Shown in pieces: positions 6,211-12,811 of a stretch of DNA of 12,811 bases (positions are counted from its first letter, which is position 1; every line of letters begins with the position of its first letter). This DNA is from Halocynthiibacter sp049608145. Lineage in GTDB: Bacteria; Pseudomonadota; Alphaproteobacteria; Rhodobacterales; Rhodobacteraceae. Made by a program: the position numbers and the translations under genes. The notes below the pieces were generated by a model that was given only the letters and a program-made list of their open reading frames with translations, was not told the DNA's origin and ran no database searches. The stretch is taken from positions 1 to 12,811 of the forward strand of contig NZ_JBMYXF010000070.1 of NCBI RefSeq assembly GCF_049608145.1, given 5' to 3'.

Positions 6211-6681
6211 ATGTCAGTCCGTATTGATGAGATCGACCGGAAAATCCTGATGGCCCTGCAAGAGGACGCGGGCCAGTCGCTGGATGAAATTGCACGTAAG
6301 GCAGGGTCATCTAAGACGCCTGTGTGGAATCGTATTCAGAAGATGAAGAAAAGCGGCATGATCCAGGGGCAGACGGCTGTTTTGGACGCCGAAGCGCTTG
6401 GTTTTGAAAGCTGTTTCTTTGTTCTGATCCGCACGTCACAACATGCGGCGAGCTGGAAAGAACAGTTCATGAATGCGCTGAATGCGCGGCCTGAAGTGAT
6501 GGAAGCGCATCGCCTGGCCGGGGATATTGATTACATTCTGAAAGTGCGCGTCACCAATGCCCGGGCCTATGACAAATTCTATCAGGCGCTGATTGATGAT
6601 GTGGATATTTACAATGTGACGGCGCTGCTTTCGATGGAGGAGATCATCAACAACCGTCCATTGCCGTTGCACGAGGGCTAA
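6211..6681 (+). CDS. Lrp/AsnC family transcriptional regulator
   Basis: The 156-residue product has an N-terminal winged helix-turn-helix (IDEIDRKILMALQEDAG at 5-21, SLDEIARKAGSSKTPVWNRI at 23-42) and a C-terminal RAM ligand/oligomer domain (about 67-145) with the typical AHRLAGDIDYILKVRV (99-114). Members form dimers to octamers and usually respond to an amino acid. An AAGGAGA ribosome site precedes the ATG by about 7 bases. A longer reading from 6166 is not supported. It is transcribed away from cysG across a 140-bp region with symmetrical motifs, so it is a good candidate to control the sulfate assimilation operon and itself. The effector, perhaps a sulfur amino acid, is not readable from the sequence. 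Confidence 0.93.
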   Translation: MSVRIDEIDRKILMALQEDAGQSLDEIARKAGSSKTPVWNRIQKMKKSGMIQGQTAVLDAEALGFESCFFVLIRTSQHAASWKEQFMNALNARPEVMEAHRLAGDIDYILKVRVTNARAYDKFYQALIDDVDIYNVTALLSMEEIINNRPLPLHEG

Positions 6682-6764
6682 GGTTTTTCAATGAAAAACC
6701 GGGTGGGGGCGCTGCCCCCGTCCGCAGGCGGACTCCCCCGGAGTATTTATGGCAAGATGAAAGC
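6682..6764. repeat. Intergenic cluster of four hairpins, probable dispersed repeat and two-way terminator
   Basis: Starting right after the lrp stop codon: GGTTTTTC/GAAAAACC with a 3-base loop (6682-6700), GGGGGC/GCCCCC with a 3-base loop (6705-6719), GTCCGC/GCGGAC with a 2-base centre (6720-6733), and ACTCC/GGAGT with a CCC loop (6732-6744). The last two share bases and exclude each other. The tail GGCAAGATGAAAG abuts the end of the Hsp70-like gene. The genes converge here, so it probably terminates both transcripts. From memory, closely similar GC-rich stretches ending in a GGCnAGATGAA tail recur between genes in Rhodobacterales genomes. The window itself has only one copy. Confidence 0.7.
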
Positions 6765-8000
6765 CTATTGCTGTTTGCTGCTGGCCAGGGCGAGCCCATC
6801 GATGATTGCTGTGAAGGCGTCATTATAATGCAGATCCGCACCCGGAATGAGCGCCTGTAGCGTGTGGCTGACGTCTTTGATCAGGCTTGAGCCGCCCACG
6901 AAAATGACACTGTTGATCTGATCGGGCGTGCAACCGGCCAGGGCCAGGGTTTCCTGCACGGCGGCGGACAGGTTGCCCATATGTGGGGTCAGGGATGTGG
7001 TCAGCATATTTTGGCTGAGGGCCTGGTTCAGATCCCGTTCCACAGCAGCCAGATTGATCATGCCTTGGCCGTCGGTGTTGGCCTGAATTTTACCGCGTTC
7101 CACGGCAAATGCGATGTCATGACCCAGGTGATCTTCCAGCACATTCATAAGGCGATCATAGGCGGGTTTGTCGATTGCGTTGCGCTGCAGATCGGCGACT
7201 TTTCTTTTGATCTCAGGGGCGTAAAGGAAAGGGATCATCTGCCAGGTGGCCAGGTCATGAAAGATCGCGCGCGGCGCTGCATGGGTGCCTGCGCCGAAAT
7301 CTTTGCGGATCTCGCTGTCTTTGCCAAAGAGATGCATGACATGATCAAAGCTGATGCTGCGGTCAAAATTGGTTCCGCCCAGGCGGACCCCGTGGCTGGC
7401 GAGAATATCGATGCCTTGGGGCGTATTCTGGAAGACGGTGAAGTCGGATGTACCACCGCCAATATCGACGATCAGTTTCAGGCCGTTGCCCTTTTGACCG
7501 GCAGCCAGGGCGGCGGCTTCGGGTTCGGGCATGAAGTTGACTGACTTAAACCCGGCGGCCAGATAGCATTGGGTCAGGTCTTTCAGGGCCTGTGCGTTTT
7601 TTTCCGGATCTGAGGAATGAAACAACACGGGCCGTCCGGATAACGCGTGATCAAAGTCTTGATAACATAGGTCTTCGGCGCGTTTTTTTAGGCGTTTCAG
7701 AAAGCGTGCGATGATATCAACGAAGGTGATCCGTTCCCCCATCATCATCCGGCTTTCATGCATCAGGGGTGTGCCTAGGATGCTTTTCAGCGCGCGCATA
7801 TACCGTCCGTCATCGCCATTGATTAGGGCGCGTTCGGCCTGACGGCCAAACAGGGTTTTGCCTGTTTCAAAGTCGAAAAACACCGCCGTGGGCAGGGTGT
7901 TTTCGCCGGCTTCCACATCAATCAGAAAGGGACGCCCATTCACAGAAATCCCGGCGGCGGAGTTTGAAGTTCCGAAGTCAATTCCAAGTGTCTGTGACAT
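6765..8000 (-). CDS. Hsp70-like ATPase (YegD type) without a canonical substrate-binding domain
   Basis: The 411-residue protein has the Hsp70/actin nucleotide fold: phosphate 1 loop GIDFGTSNS (6-14), a connecting segment MPEPEAAAL (157-165), phosphate 2 loop VDIGGGTSDFTVF (178-190), GGTNFDR (208-214) and the adenosine motif IFVGGSSLIKDV (366-377). It ends about 34 residues after the adenosine motif. The beta-sandwich peptide-binding domain and lid of DnaK are therefore absent, as in the E. coli YegD group. A region at 215-330 replaces the DnaK subdomain IIB in a divergent form. No signal peptide is present, so it should be cytoplasmic. Client and role are unknown. The gene begins 33 bp after the P450 gene ends on the same strand and is probably cotranscribed. 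No dnaJ or grpE is nearby. Confidence 0.88.
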   Translation of the reverse strand: MSQTLGIDFGTSNSAAGISVNGRPFLIDVEAGENTLPTAVFFDFETGKTLFGRQAERALINGDDGRYMRALKSILGTPLMHESRMMMGERITFVDIIARFLKRLKKRAEDLCYQDFDHALSGRPVLFHSSDPEKNAQALKDLTQCYLAAGFKSVNFMPEPEAAALAAGQKGNGLKLIVDIGGGTSDFTVFQNTPQGIDILASHGVRLGGTNFDRSISFDHVMHLFGKDSEIRKDFGAGTHAAPRAIFHDLATWQMIPFLYAPEIKRKVADLQRNAIDKPAYDRLMNVLEDHLGHDIAFAVERGKIQANTDGQGMINLAAVERDLNQALSQNMLTTSLTPHMGNLSAAVQETLALAGCTPDQINSVIFVGGSSLIKDVSHTLQALIPGADLHYNDAFTAIIDGLALASSKQQ

Positions 8001-8033
8001 TGCGGGCGGGCCTTTGGCTGATGCGGGGCTGAC

Positions 8034-9215
8034 CTATGTAGCAGTGACCTGCAGGGCTTTCAAGCCGTGGAAGTGGTATATATCTGCGTATTCAGGCGTG
8101 CCCGCGAGGGTGAGTTTGGGGCAGCGGTTAAAGAGGATCGGCAAGGCGATTTGCAGTTCCATCCGGGCCAGAGGAGCGCCGATACAGAAATGTGCGCCTG
8201 CACCAAAACTTGTGTTGGTTTGGATATCGCGGGTGGGGTTGAAGGCATCGCCATTTTCCCAGGTCGCAGCATCCCGGTTGGCAGAGCCCAAAAGCAAGGC
8301 GACTTCATCGCCGGGTTTGAAGGTGTGACCGCAAATTTCGGCCTCTTCATAACACCAGCGGGTGAACATATGCAGGGGCGGGTCGAAACGCAGGGTTTCC
8401 TCGGACAGCTTTTCAATGCCATCCCCCGTGCAATGGGCCTGTACGCCCTGTTCAAGGATGGTTTTGACGGCGTTGCCGATGGAATGCACGGTGGCTTCGT
8501 GGCCCGCGTTCAAAAGCAGAATACAGGTTGTGATCAGCTCATCTGTGGACAGCTTGCTGCCTTCTTCTTCCGCAGAAATTAGGGCGGAGATCAGATCATC
8601 CGCAGGCGTTGCACGGCGCTTTTCCACATATTCGCGCATGAAGGCGACGAATTCTTCTGTGGCGCGTACGGCTTTGTCTTCCATGTCCCGCGTGCGACCG
8701 GCCTGATACATCATGACCATGGCATTGGACCATTCCAGAAGTTCGCGCCACATGGTTTCCGGCACGCCCAAAAGGCGGCAGATGATGATCACGGGGATCT
8801 TCTGGGCAAAGGCAGTGAGAAGATCAAATTCGCCTGTTGGAAAGTTGTCGATCAGATCATGCGTGATGGTTTCGATTTCGGGGGTAAGTTCCTTGATGCG
8901 GCGCGATGTGAAAGCCCGCATCACAAGACCACGCAGGCGCGGATGACGGGGGCGTTCCAGTTCCAGCATGGAATGCGCTTCGACCGCATAAAAAGGCGCC
9001 AAATGGTCCGGGATCGGTTTGCGTTTGTCTGCGGGGATTTCGCGACCAAAACGACGATCCCGCAAAAGGGCAGAGACGGCCTGATGCGAACTGGCGCAGG
9101 TCAGATTGTAGTCTTCCCAAAAGACAAAATCCCCGGCAGTCCGCAGGCGCGCGTAAAACGGATAGGGGTTCTGAACGAACGCGGGATCGGTGGGCGACTG
9201 GCCGAAATTCTGCAT
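8034..9215 (-). CDS. Cytochrome P450 monooxygenase
   Basis: A soluble bacterial class P450 of 393 residues. The heme-binding loop FGAGAHFCIG (337-346) has the thiolate ligand Cys344. The K-helix ExxR is EETLR (Glu273, Arg276). The I-helix reads LLNAGHEATVHSIG (234-247), so the acidic residue is Glu240 and the next position, usually threonine, is Ala241 with Thr242 after it. The pattern DRRFGREIP (53-61) and HPRLRGLVMRAF (91-102) is typical of CYP107-like bacterial enzymes. The substrate cannot be told. The ATG at 9215 is preceded by AGAGGAGC six bases upstream. An open extension to 9263 lacks family support. No ferredoxin gene adjoins, but fpr about 6 kb away could supply electrons through a ferredoxin. 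A weak minus-strand promoter is possible at 9235-9263 (TTGTCA, 17 bp, GATACC). Confidence 0.93.
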   Translation of the reverse strand: MQNFGQSPTDPAFVQNPYPFYARLRTAGDFVFWEDYNLTCASSHQAVSALLRDRRFGREIPADKRKPIPDHLAPFYAVEAHSMLELERPRHPRLRGLVMRAFTSRRIKELTPEIETITHDLIDNFPTGEFDLLTAFAQKIPVIIICRLLGVPETMWRELLEWSNAMVMMYQAGRTRDMEDKAVRATEEFVAFMREYVEKRRATPADDLISALISAEEEGSKLSTDELITTCILLLNAGHEATVHSIGNAVKTILEQGVQAHCTGDGIEKLSEETLRFDPPLHMFTRWCYEEAEICGHTFKPGDEVALLLGSANRDAATWENGDAFNPTRDIQTNTSFGAGAHFCIGAPLARMELQIALPILFNRCPKLTLAGTPEYADIYHFHGLKALQVTAT

Positions 9216-9315
9216 GGGGTGCTCCTCTGCTTTAGGTATCTCTCGCAGGCCAGAAAATGACAAGCAGGAAGGCTGAATGGTCTTCGGTGTCGCAGGGGTT
9301 GAAATGTGAACCTGT

Positions 9316-9344
9316 TTGACGGCATGCTGTTGCTGTGATTATCT
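9316..9344 (+). promoter_or_regulatory. Candidate sigma-70 promoter of dctPQM
   Basis: TTGACG (9316-9321) and TTATCT (9339-9344) are separated by 17 bp, matching the housekeeping consensus at 5 of 6 and 4 of 6 positions. The expected start would leave a leader of about 60 bases before dctP. Just upstream, GGTT-N8-AACC (9297-9312) could be a regulator site. I saw no convincing GG-N10-GC sigma-54 element, although dct genes in related bacteria often use one. Confidence 0.45.
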
Positions 9345-9410
9345 GACAAAAATGAGTGTGGGCCAGGGCGTAAGATTCTGTACCCATCAGACCAACCGGG
9401 AGTAATATAT

Positions 9411-10412
9411 ATGAAATTCTTTGCCACAGCTGCTATGGCGCTTGCGCTTTCTGCGACGGGTCAGGCTGCGTTTGCATCCTGCGATGACGGTGAAATCGTT
9501 GTTAAATTTGCCCATGTGACCAACACAGACCGTCACCCAAAGGGCATCGCTGCCAGCCTGCTGGAAGCACGCGTGAACGAGGAAATGAACGGCACGATGT
9601 GCATGGAAGTGTTCCCGAACTCGACCCTGTATGACGACAACAAAGTTCTGGAAGCGATGCTGAACGGGGATGTGCAGCTGGCCGCGCCAAGCCTGTCCAA
9701 ATTCGAAGCTTTCACCCGCCAGTTCCGCATTTTTGACCTGCCGTTCATGTTTGAAGACATCGAAGCTGTGGATGCGTTCCAGGCGTCTGATGCGGGCCAA
9801 AGCATGCTTGATTCCATGCAGCGCCGTGGCCTGCAGGGCCTGTCTTTCTGGCACAATGGCATGAAGCAGATGTCCGCGAATGTGCCGCTGATCGCGCCAA
9901 CCGATGCGAATGGCCTGAAATTCCGCGTACAGTCTTCTGACGTGCTGGTGGCCCAGATGGAAGCCATCGGGGGTTCTCCGCAGAAAATGGCATTTTCCGA
10001 AGTATACGGCGCGCTGCAGCAGGGCGTTGTGGACGGTCAGGAAAACACCTGGTCCAACATTTTTGGGAAGAAATTCTTTGAAGTGCAGGACGGTGTGACC
10101 GAGACCAACCATGGTATCATCGACTATCTTGTGGTGACGTCTACGGATTTCCTTGACGGGCTTGAGCCTGAGGTGCGTGATCAGTTCCTGACCATCCTTG
10201 GCGAAGTATCAGAAACCCGCAATGCCGAAGCCTTTGCCGTGAACGAAGCTGCGCGTCAGTCCATTCTGGATGCGGGTGGTAAGATCGTTGAGCTGACCGC
10301 AGAACAGCGTCAGGCTTGGGTTGATGTGATGATGCCGGTTTGGGCACAGTTTGCTGGCGATGTGGGCCAGGAAAACATCGACGCTGCACAGGCGATCAAC
10401 GCTGCGAACTAA
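9411..10412 (+). CDS. dctP: TRAP transporter periplasmic binding protein, C4-dicarboxylate type
   Basis: Captures a carboxylate in the periplasm and delivers it to DctQM. The 333-residue precursor has a signal peptide (MKFFATAAMALALSATGQAAFA) with cleavage near residue 22. The mature protein follows the DctP fold: KFAHVTNTDRHPKGIAASLL (32-51), the strand GLKFRVQSSDVL (168-179) with Arg172 at the position of the carboxylate-binding arginine, MAFSEVYGALQQGVVDGQEN (193-212) and TWSNIFGKKFFEVQ (213-226). These last segments resemble the Rhodobacter capsulatus malate/succinate/fumarate binder, so C4-dicarboxylates are the best guess. Cys24 and Cys64 in the mature part could form a disulfide. A GGGAG ribosome site lies about 9 bases before the ATG. 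It is followed by a strong terminator before dctQ. Confidence 0.93.
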   Translation: MKFFATAAMALALSATGQAAFASCDDGEIVVKFAHVTNTDRHPKGIAASLLEARVNEEMNGTMCMEVFPNSTLYDDNKVLEAMLNGDVQLAAPSLSKFEAFTRQFRIFDLPFMFEDIEAVDAFQASDAGQSMLDSMQRRGLQGLSFWHNGMKQMSANVPLIAPTDANGLKFRVQSSDVLVAQMEAIGGSPQKMAFSEVYGALQQGVVDGQENTWSNIFGKKFFEVQDGVTETNHGIIDYLVVTSTDFLDGLEPEVRDQFLTILGEVSETRNAEAFAVNEAARQSILDAGGKIVELTAEQRQAWVDVMMPVWAQFAGDVGQENIDAAQAINAAN

Positions 10413-10428
10413 GCGCGTTACATTTTTG

Positions 10429-10460
10429 GAGCGCAGCCCTGTCCTGGGCTGCGCTCTTTT
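10429..10460 (+). terminator. Intrinsic terminator between dctP and dctQ
   Basis: GAGCGCAGCCC (10429-10439) pairs perfectly over 11 bp with GGGCTGCGCTC (10446-10456) around a six-base loop, followed by TTTTATTTT. This is a textbook rho-independent terminator within an operon. Partial readthrough would give much more dctP than dctQM mRNA, suiting the excess of binding protein that such transporters need. Confidence 0.88.
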
Positions 10461-10487
10461 ATTTTCAGATAGTTAAGGGGGCAGGGG

Positions 10488-11186
10488 ATGCATCCGAAAC
10501 CGGGTCAGAGCCGTATTGACCGTATCGAGGAAGGCGTTATTGCGCTGATCCTTGGGCTGATGGTTGTGCTGGCATTTGTGAATGTGATCGTACGTAAAAG
10601 CGGGGGGAATATCCTCTGGGCGAAGGAAATGTCAGTGTTTCTGTTTGCCTGGCTTGTGCTGATCGGGGCGTCTTATGCGGTCAAAAAAGGCGCGCATCTG
10701 GGTGTCGATGTTTTTGTGAATATGGCTGAGGGCAGGACACGCAAAAAACTGGGCGTTGCCGCCGTTGCGATCTGTATTGTTTACAGCTTTCTGCTGTTCA
10801 AAGGATCCTGGGATTACTGGGCGAATTTTGCCAATCTGCCCCAGACCACCGGGCGTTGGTTTCCCACGGGCCTTCAGGACATGAAGCCCACAAATTTCCG
10901 GTCCTGGTATATCGTTAATGATGTCCCGAACCCCTGGTTTCTGGGCTGGCTTGAGGGGGCGATGAATTTTGGTGACCCCTACGATAAACTGCCGCGTTTC
11001 ATCCCCTATGCAGTGCTTCCTGTGTCTATGGCTTTGCTTTTGTTCCGCTTTGTTCAGGCGGGCATTGCAATGCTGAAGGGCGATATTGATCGTGTGGTTG
11101 CCAGCCATGAGGTCGAAGATGAAATCGAAGAAGTGCGCGAACGTCTGGGCGCGGCCATGGATGGCGAAGCAGGAGAGGCGAAATAA
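10488..11186 (+). CDS. dctQ: TRAP transporter small permease subunit
   Basis: An inner-membrane partner of DctM, 232 residues. Four membrane segments are visible at about 17-35, 47-66, 88-106 and 171-190. The family signature WAKEMSVFLFAWLVLIGASY (44-63) and KKGAHLGVDVF (66-76) are intact. Between segments 3 and 4 lies an unusually long loop of about 60 residues rich in Trp and Pro (WDYWANFANLPQTTGRWFPT onwards, then YDKLPRFIPYAVLP). Simple DctQ proteins have a short loop here. I believe such longer loops occur in other marine alphaproteobacterial members. The C-terminal tail (208-232) is highly acidic and cytoplasmic. An AGGGG ribosome site directly precedes the ATG. The stop shares a base with the dctM start (TAATG). 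Confidence 0.92.
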   Translation: MHPKPGQSRIDRIEEGVIALILGLMVVLAFVNVIVRKSGGNILWAKEMSVFLFAWLVLIGASYAVKKGAHLGVDVFVNMAEGRTRKKLGVAAVAICIVYSFLLFKGSWDYWANFANLPQTTGRWFPTGLQDMKPTNFRSWYIVNDVPNPWFLGWLEGAMNFGDPYDKLPRFIPYAVLPVSMALLLFRFVQAGIAMLKGDIDRVVASHEVEDEIEEVRERLGAAMDGEAGEAK

Positions 11187-12580
11187 TGGAAGTTCTCATT
11201 CTTTTTGTCATGGTCATTGGTTTTATGCTGATCGGGGTGCCAATTGCGGTATCTCTTGGCATGTCGTCGATCATGTTCCTGCTGGTGTTTTCGGACAGCT
11301 CTCTGTCGTCCATCGCGCAGACTTTGTTTCAGGCGTTTGAAGGCCATTTCACCCTGCTTGCGATCCCGTTTTTCATCCTCGCCAGTACCTTCATGTCAAC
11401 GGGCGGCGTGGCGCAGCGGATCATTCGGTTTTCAATTGCTTGTGTTGGCCATTTACGCGGCGGGCTGGCGATTGCGGGCGTTTTTGCTTGTATGATGTTT
11501 GCAGCACTTTCCGGGTCTTCCCCGGCGACTGTGGTCGCGATCGGTTCCATCGTGATCACGGCCATGGTGCAGGCCGGATATACCAAGGAATTTGCCGCGG
11601 GCGTGATCTGTAACGCGGGCACGCTTGGGATCCTGATCCCGCCATCCATTGTGATGGTGGTCTATGCCTCTGCTGTGGATGTTTCCGTGGGGCGCATGTT
11701 CCTTGCGGGCGTGTTTCCGGGCATTTTGGCGGGGCTGATGTTGATGGTCGCGATCTATGTCATGGCGCGGATCAAAGACATGCCATCTGGTGAATTCGCA
11801 GGCTGGGGCGAGATCGGCGATAGTTTTCGCGATGCGTTCTGGGGACTGTTCCTGATCTTCATCATTATGTTCGGCATCTATGGCATCCCTGGTTATGTGA
11901 AAGCCTGGTTCACCCCAACAGAGGCGGCGGCGGTTGCGTCTGTCTATGCGTTCCTTGTGGCAAGCTTTGTTTACCGCGATATGGGCCCGCTTGCGGCGCG
12001 GAACGGGGGCGAAAAGATCAGCCTGCTGAAGAAACCCCAGGCCATGGTCACAGCGCTGTTTCACGCAGATACACAACGCACCCTGTTTGAGGCAGGTAAA
12101 CTGACCGTGACGCTACTGTTTGTGATCGCCAACGCGTTGATTCTGAAACATGTTTTGACCGAAGAACAGGTTCCGCAACATGTGGCAGAGGCCATGCTGT
12201 CGGCGGGCTTTGGCCCTGTGATGTTCCTGATTGTGGTCAATGTGATCCTGTTGATCGGTGGTCAGTTCATGGAACCGTCAGGCCTGTTGGTGATCGTGGC
12301 ACCCTTGGTTTTCCCGATCGCAATTGAGCTGGGCATCGATCCGATCCACCTGGGCATCATCATGGTGGTGAACATGGAAATCGGCATGATCACCCCGCCG
12401 GTTGGCCTGAACCTGTTTGTGACGTCAGGCGTTGCAGGCATGCCCATGATGAGCGTCGTACGCGCCGCGTTGCCTTTCCTGGCGGTGCTGTTCGTCTTCC
12501 TGATCCTGATCACCTATGTGCCGGTGATTTCAACCTTCCTGCCAAATTCCTTGATGGGACCGGAAGTAATCGTGCACTAA
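11186..12580 (+). CDS. dctM: TRAP transporter large permease subunit
   Basis: The ion-coupled transport subunit, 464 residues, with a dozen or so hydrophobic segments along its length. Family hallmarks are LLAIPFFILASTFMSTGGVA (57-76), FAALSGSSPATVVAIGSI (105-122), GTLGILIPPSIVMVVYA (145-161), TPTEAAAVASVYAF (243-256) and EIGMITPPVGLNLFVTSG (398-415). Transport is expected to be driven by sodium ions and an electrochemical gradient. It is somewhat longer than the usual 425-440 residues. The extra length is a soluble stretch at about 264-302 (RDMGPLAARNGGEKISLLKK onward) between two membrane segments. GGAGAGG lies before the start, which is coupled to dctQ. The gene is closed by a strong terminator. 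Confidence 0.94.
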   Translation: MEVLILFVMVIGFMLIGVPIAVSLGMSSIMFLLVFSDSSLSSIAQTLFQAFEGHFTLLAIPFFILASTFMSTGGVAQRIIRFSIACVGHLRGGLAIAGVFACMMFAALSGSSPATVVAIGSIVITAMVQAGYTKEFAAGVICNAGTLGILIPPSIVMVVYASAVDVSVGRMFLAGVFPGILAGLMLMVAIYVMARIKDMPSGEFAGWGEIGDSFRDAFWGLFLIFIIMFGIYGIPGYVKAWFTPTEAAAVASVYAFLVASFVYRDMGPLAARNGGEKISLLKKPQAMVTALFHADTQRTLFEAGKLTVTLLFVIANALILKHVLTEEQVPQHVAEAMLSAGFGPVMFLIVVNVILLIGGQFMEPSGLLVIVAPLVFPIAIELGIDPIHLGIIMVVNMEIGMITPPVGLNLFVTSGVAGMPMMSVVRAALPFLAVLFVFLILITYVPVISTFLPNSLMGPEVIVH

Positions 12581-12595
12581 AGGGATGTTAAAAAT

Positions 12596-12630
12596 GGAAA
12601 CGGGCATCGCTTGCCCGTTTCCTGTTGTTT
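12596..12630 (+). terminator. Intrinsic terminator of the dctPQM operon
   Basis: GGAAACGGGC (12596-12605) and GCCCGTTTCC (12613-12622) pair perfectly over 10 bp around a seven-base loop, followed by TGTTGTTT. It begins 15 bases past the dctM stop codon. Confidence 0.85.
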
Positions 12631-12663
12631 GAAGGCCAATGATCGCGGGAAAGGTCAGATCGC

Positions 12664-12811
12664 ATGATTGCTTATGTCACGGTTGGTGCAGATGATATTG
12701 CGCGTGCGAAACGGTTTTACGGGGCGATCCTGCCGGTTTTGAATTATGATCTGACAGAAGGCCCTGAAGGGCTGAGTTACGCATTGCCCGTTGCGCAGGG
12801 GCAAAAACCAA
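12664..12811 (+). CDS. VOC/glyoxalase family protein, N-terminal 49 residues
   Basis: The fragment reads MIAYVTVGADDIARAKRFYG followed by AILPVLNYDLTEGPEGLSYA and onward. This is the first beta-alpha-beta unit of a vicinal oxygen chelate fold, with the family pattern of a short strand, D-I-x-R-A-x-x-F-Y, and a second strand. Members bind a metal and act as glyoxalases, dioxygenases or resistance proteins. The expected first metal ligand near the N terminus (usually His) is replaced here by Tyr4/Val5, so enzyme activity is uncertain. An AAAGG lies 11 bases before the ATG. The gene follows the dctM terminator and is a separate unit running off the window. Confidence 0.8.
   Translation, partial: MIAYVTVGADDIARAKRFYGAILPVLNYDLTEGPEGLSYALPVAQGQKP

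Noticed and set aside
6981..7544. Plus-strand open frame of 187 codons opposite the Hsp70-like gene
   Set aside because: The opposite strand carries clear Hsp70 motifs throughout. This frame is an antisense shadow.
9216..9410. Sigma-54 promoter for dctPQM
   Set aside because: I looked for a GG/GC pair with the right spacing and context on the plus strand and found none that was convincing. A sigma-70 pair fits better.
9387..10112. Minus-strand open frame of 241 codons opposite dctP
   Set aside because: It is the antisense shadow of a well-conserved gene. It has no recognisable family and contains the skewed, His/Arg/Gln-rich composition typical of reversed GC-rich coding sequence.

Overview
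The window looks like ordinary chromosome of an alphaproteobacterium of the order Rhodobacterales (Roseobacter group). This rests on protein-level resemblance only: a Rhodobacter-type ferredoxin-NADP reductase, the gene order cysG-DUF2849-cysI-cysH-DUF934, a C4-dicarboxylate-type dctPQM set, and an intergenic hairpin cluster of a kind I associate with this group. There is no transposase, integrase, phage gene, CRISPR array, tRNA or rRNA.

Left part (1-6070, all minus strand). A truncated gene for a small exported protein lies at the edge, followed by a DUF1203 gene. Next come fpr and the assimilatory sulfate reduction operon. Transcription of the operon runs leftwards from 6070: cysG-like siroheme gene, DUF2849, cysI (sulfite reductase hemoprotein), cysH (APS reductase type), DUF934. 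The genes overlap or are 2 bp apart. CysH makes sulfite from APS, CysI reduces it to sulfide with siroheme and a 4Fe-4S cluster, and CysG makes the siroheme. No flavoprotein subunit (CysJ) is present, so the adjacent Fpr, acting through a ferredoxin, is the natural candidate electron source. The CysG has an intact dehydrogenase/chelatase half but only a shortened, degenerate methyltransferase half.

Middle (6071-9215). An Lrp/AsnC regulator is divergent from the cys operon. The 140-bp shared region holds an inverted repeat, a direct repeat spaced by 30 bp, and a small hairpin in the cysG leader. Downstream, a cluster of four hairpins (6682-6744) separates lrp from two minus-strand genes in tandem: a cytochrome P450 and a YegD-like Hsp70/actin-fold ATPase.

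Right part (9216-12811, plus strand). A TRAP transporter operon follows: dctP (periplasmic binding protein), an intrinsic terminator, dctQ, dctM, and a second terminator. The start of a glyoxalase/VOC-family gene runs off the edge.

I found no clearly new system. The points most worth checking are the half-degenerate CysG, the P450 with alanine in place of the usual I-helix threonine together with its Hsp70-like neighbour, the symmetrical sites in the lrp-cysG region, and the terminator inside the dctPQM operon.
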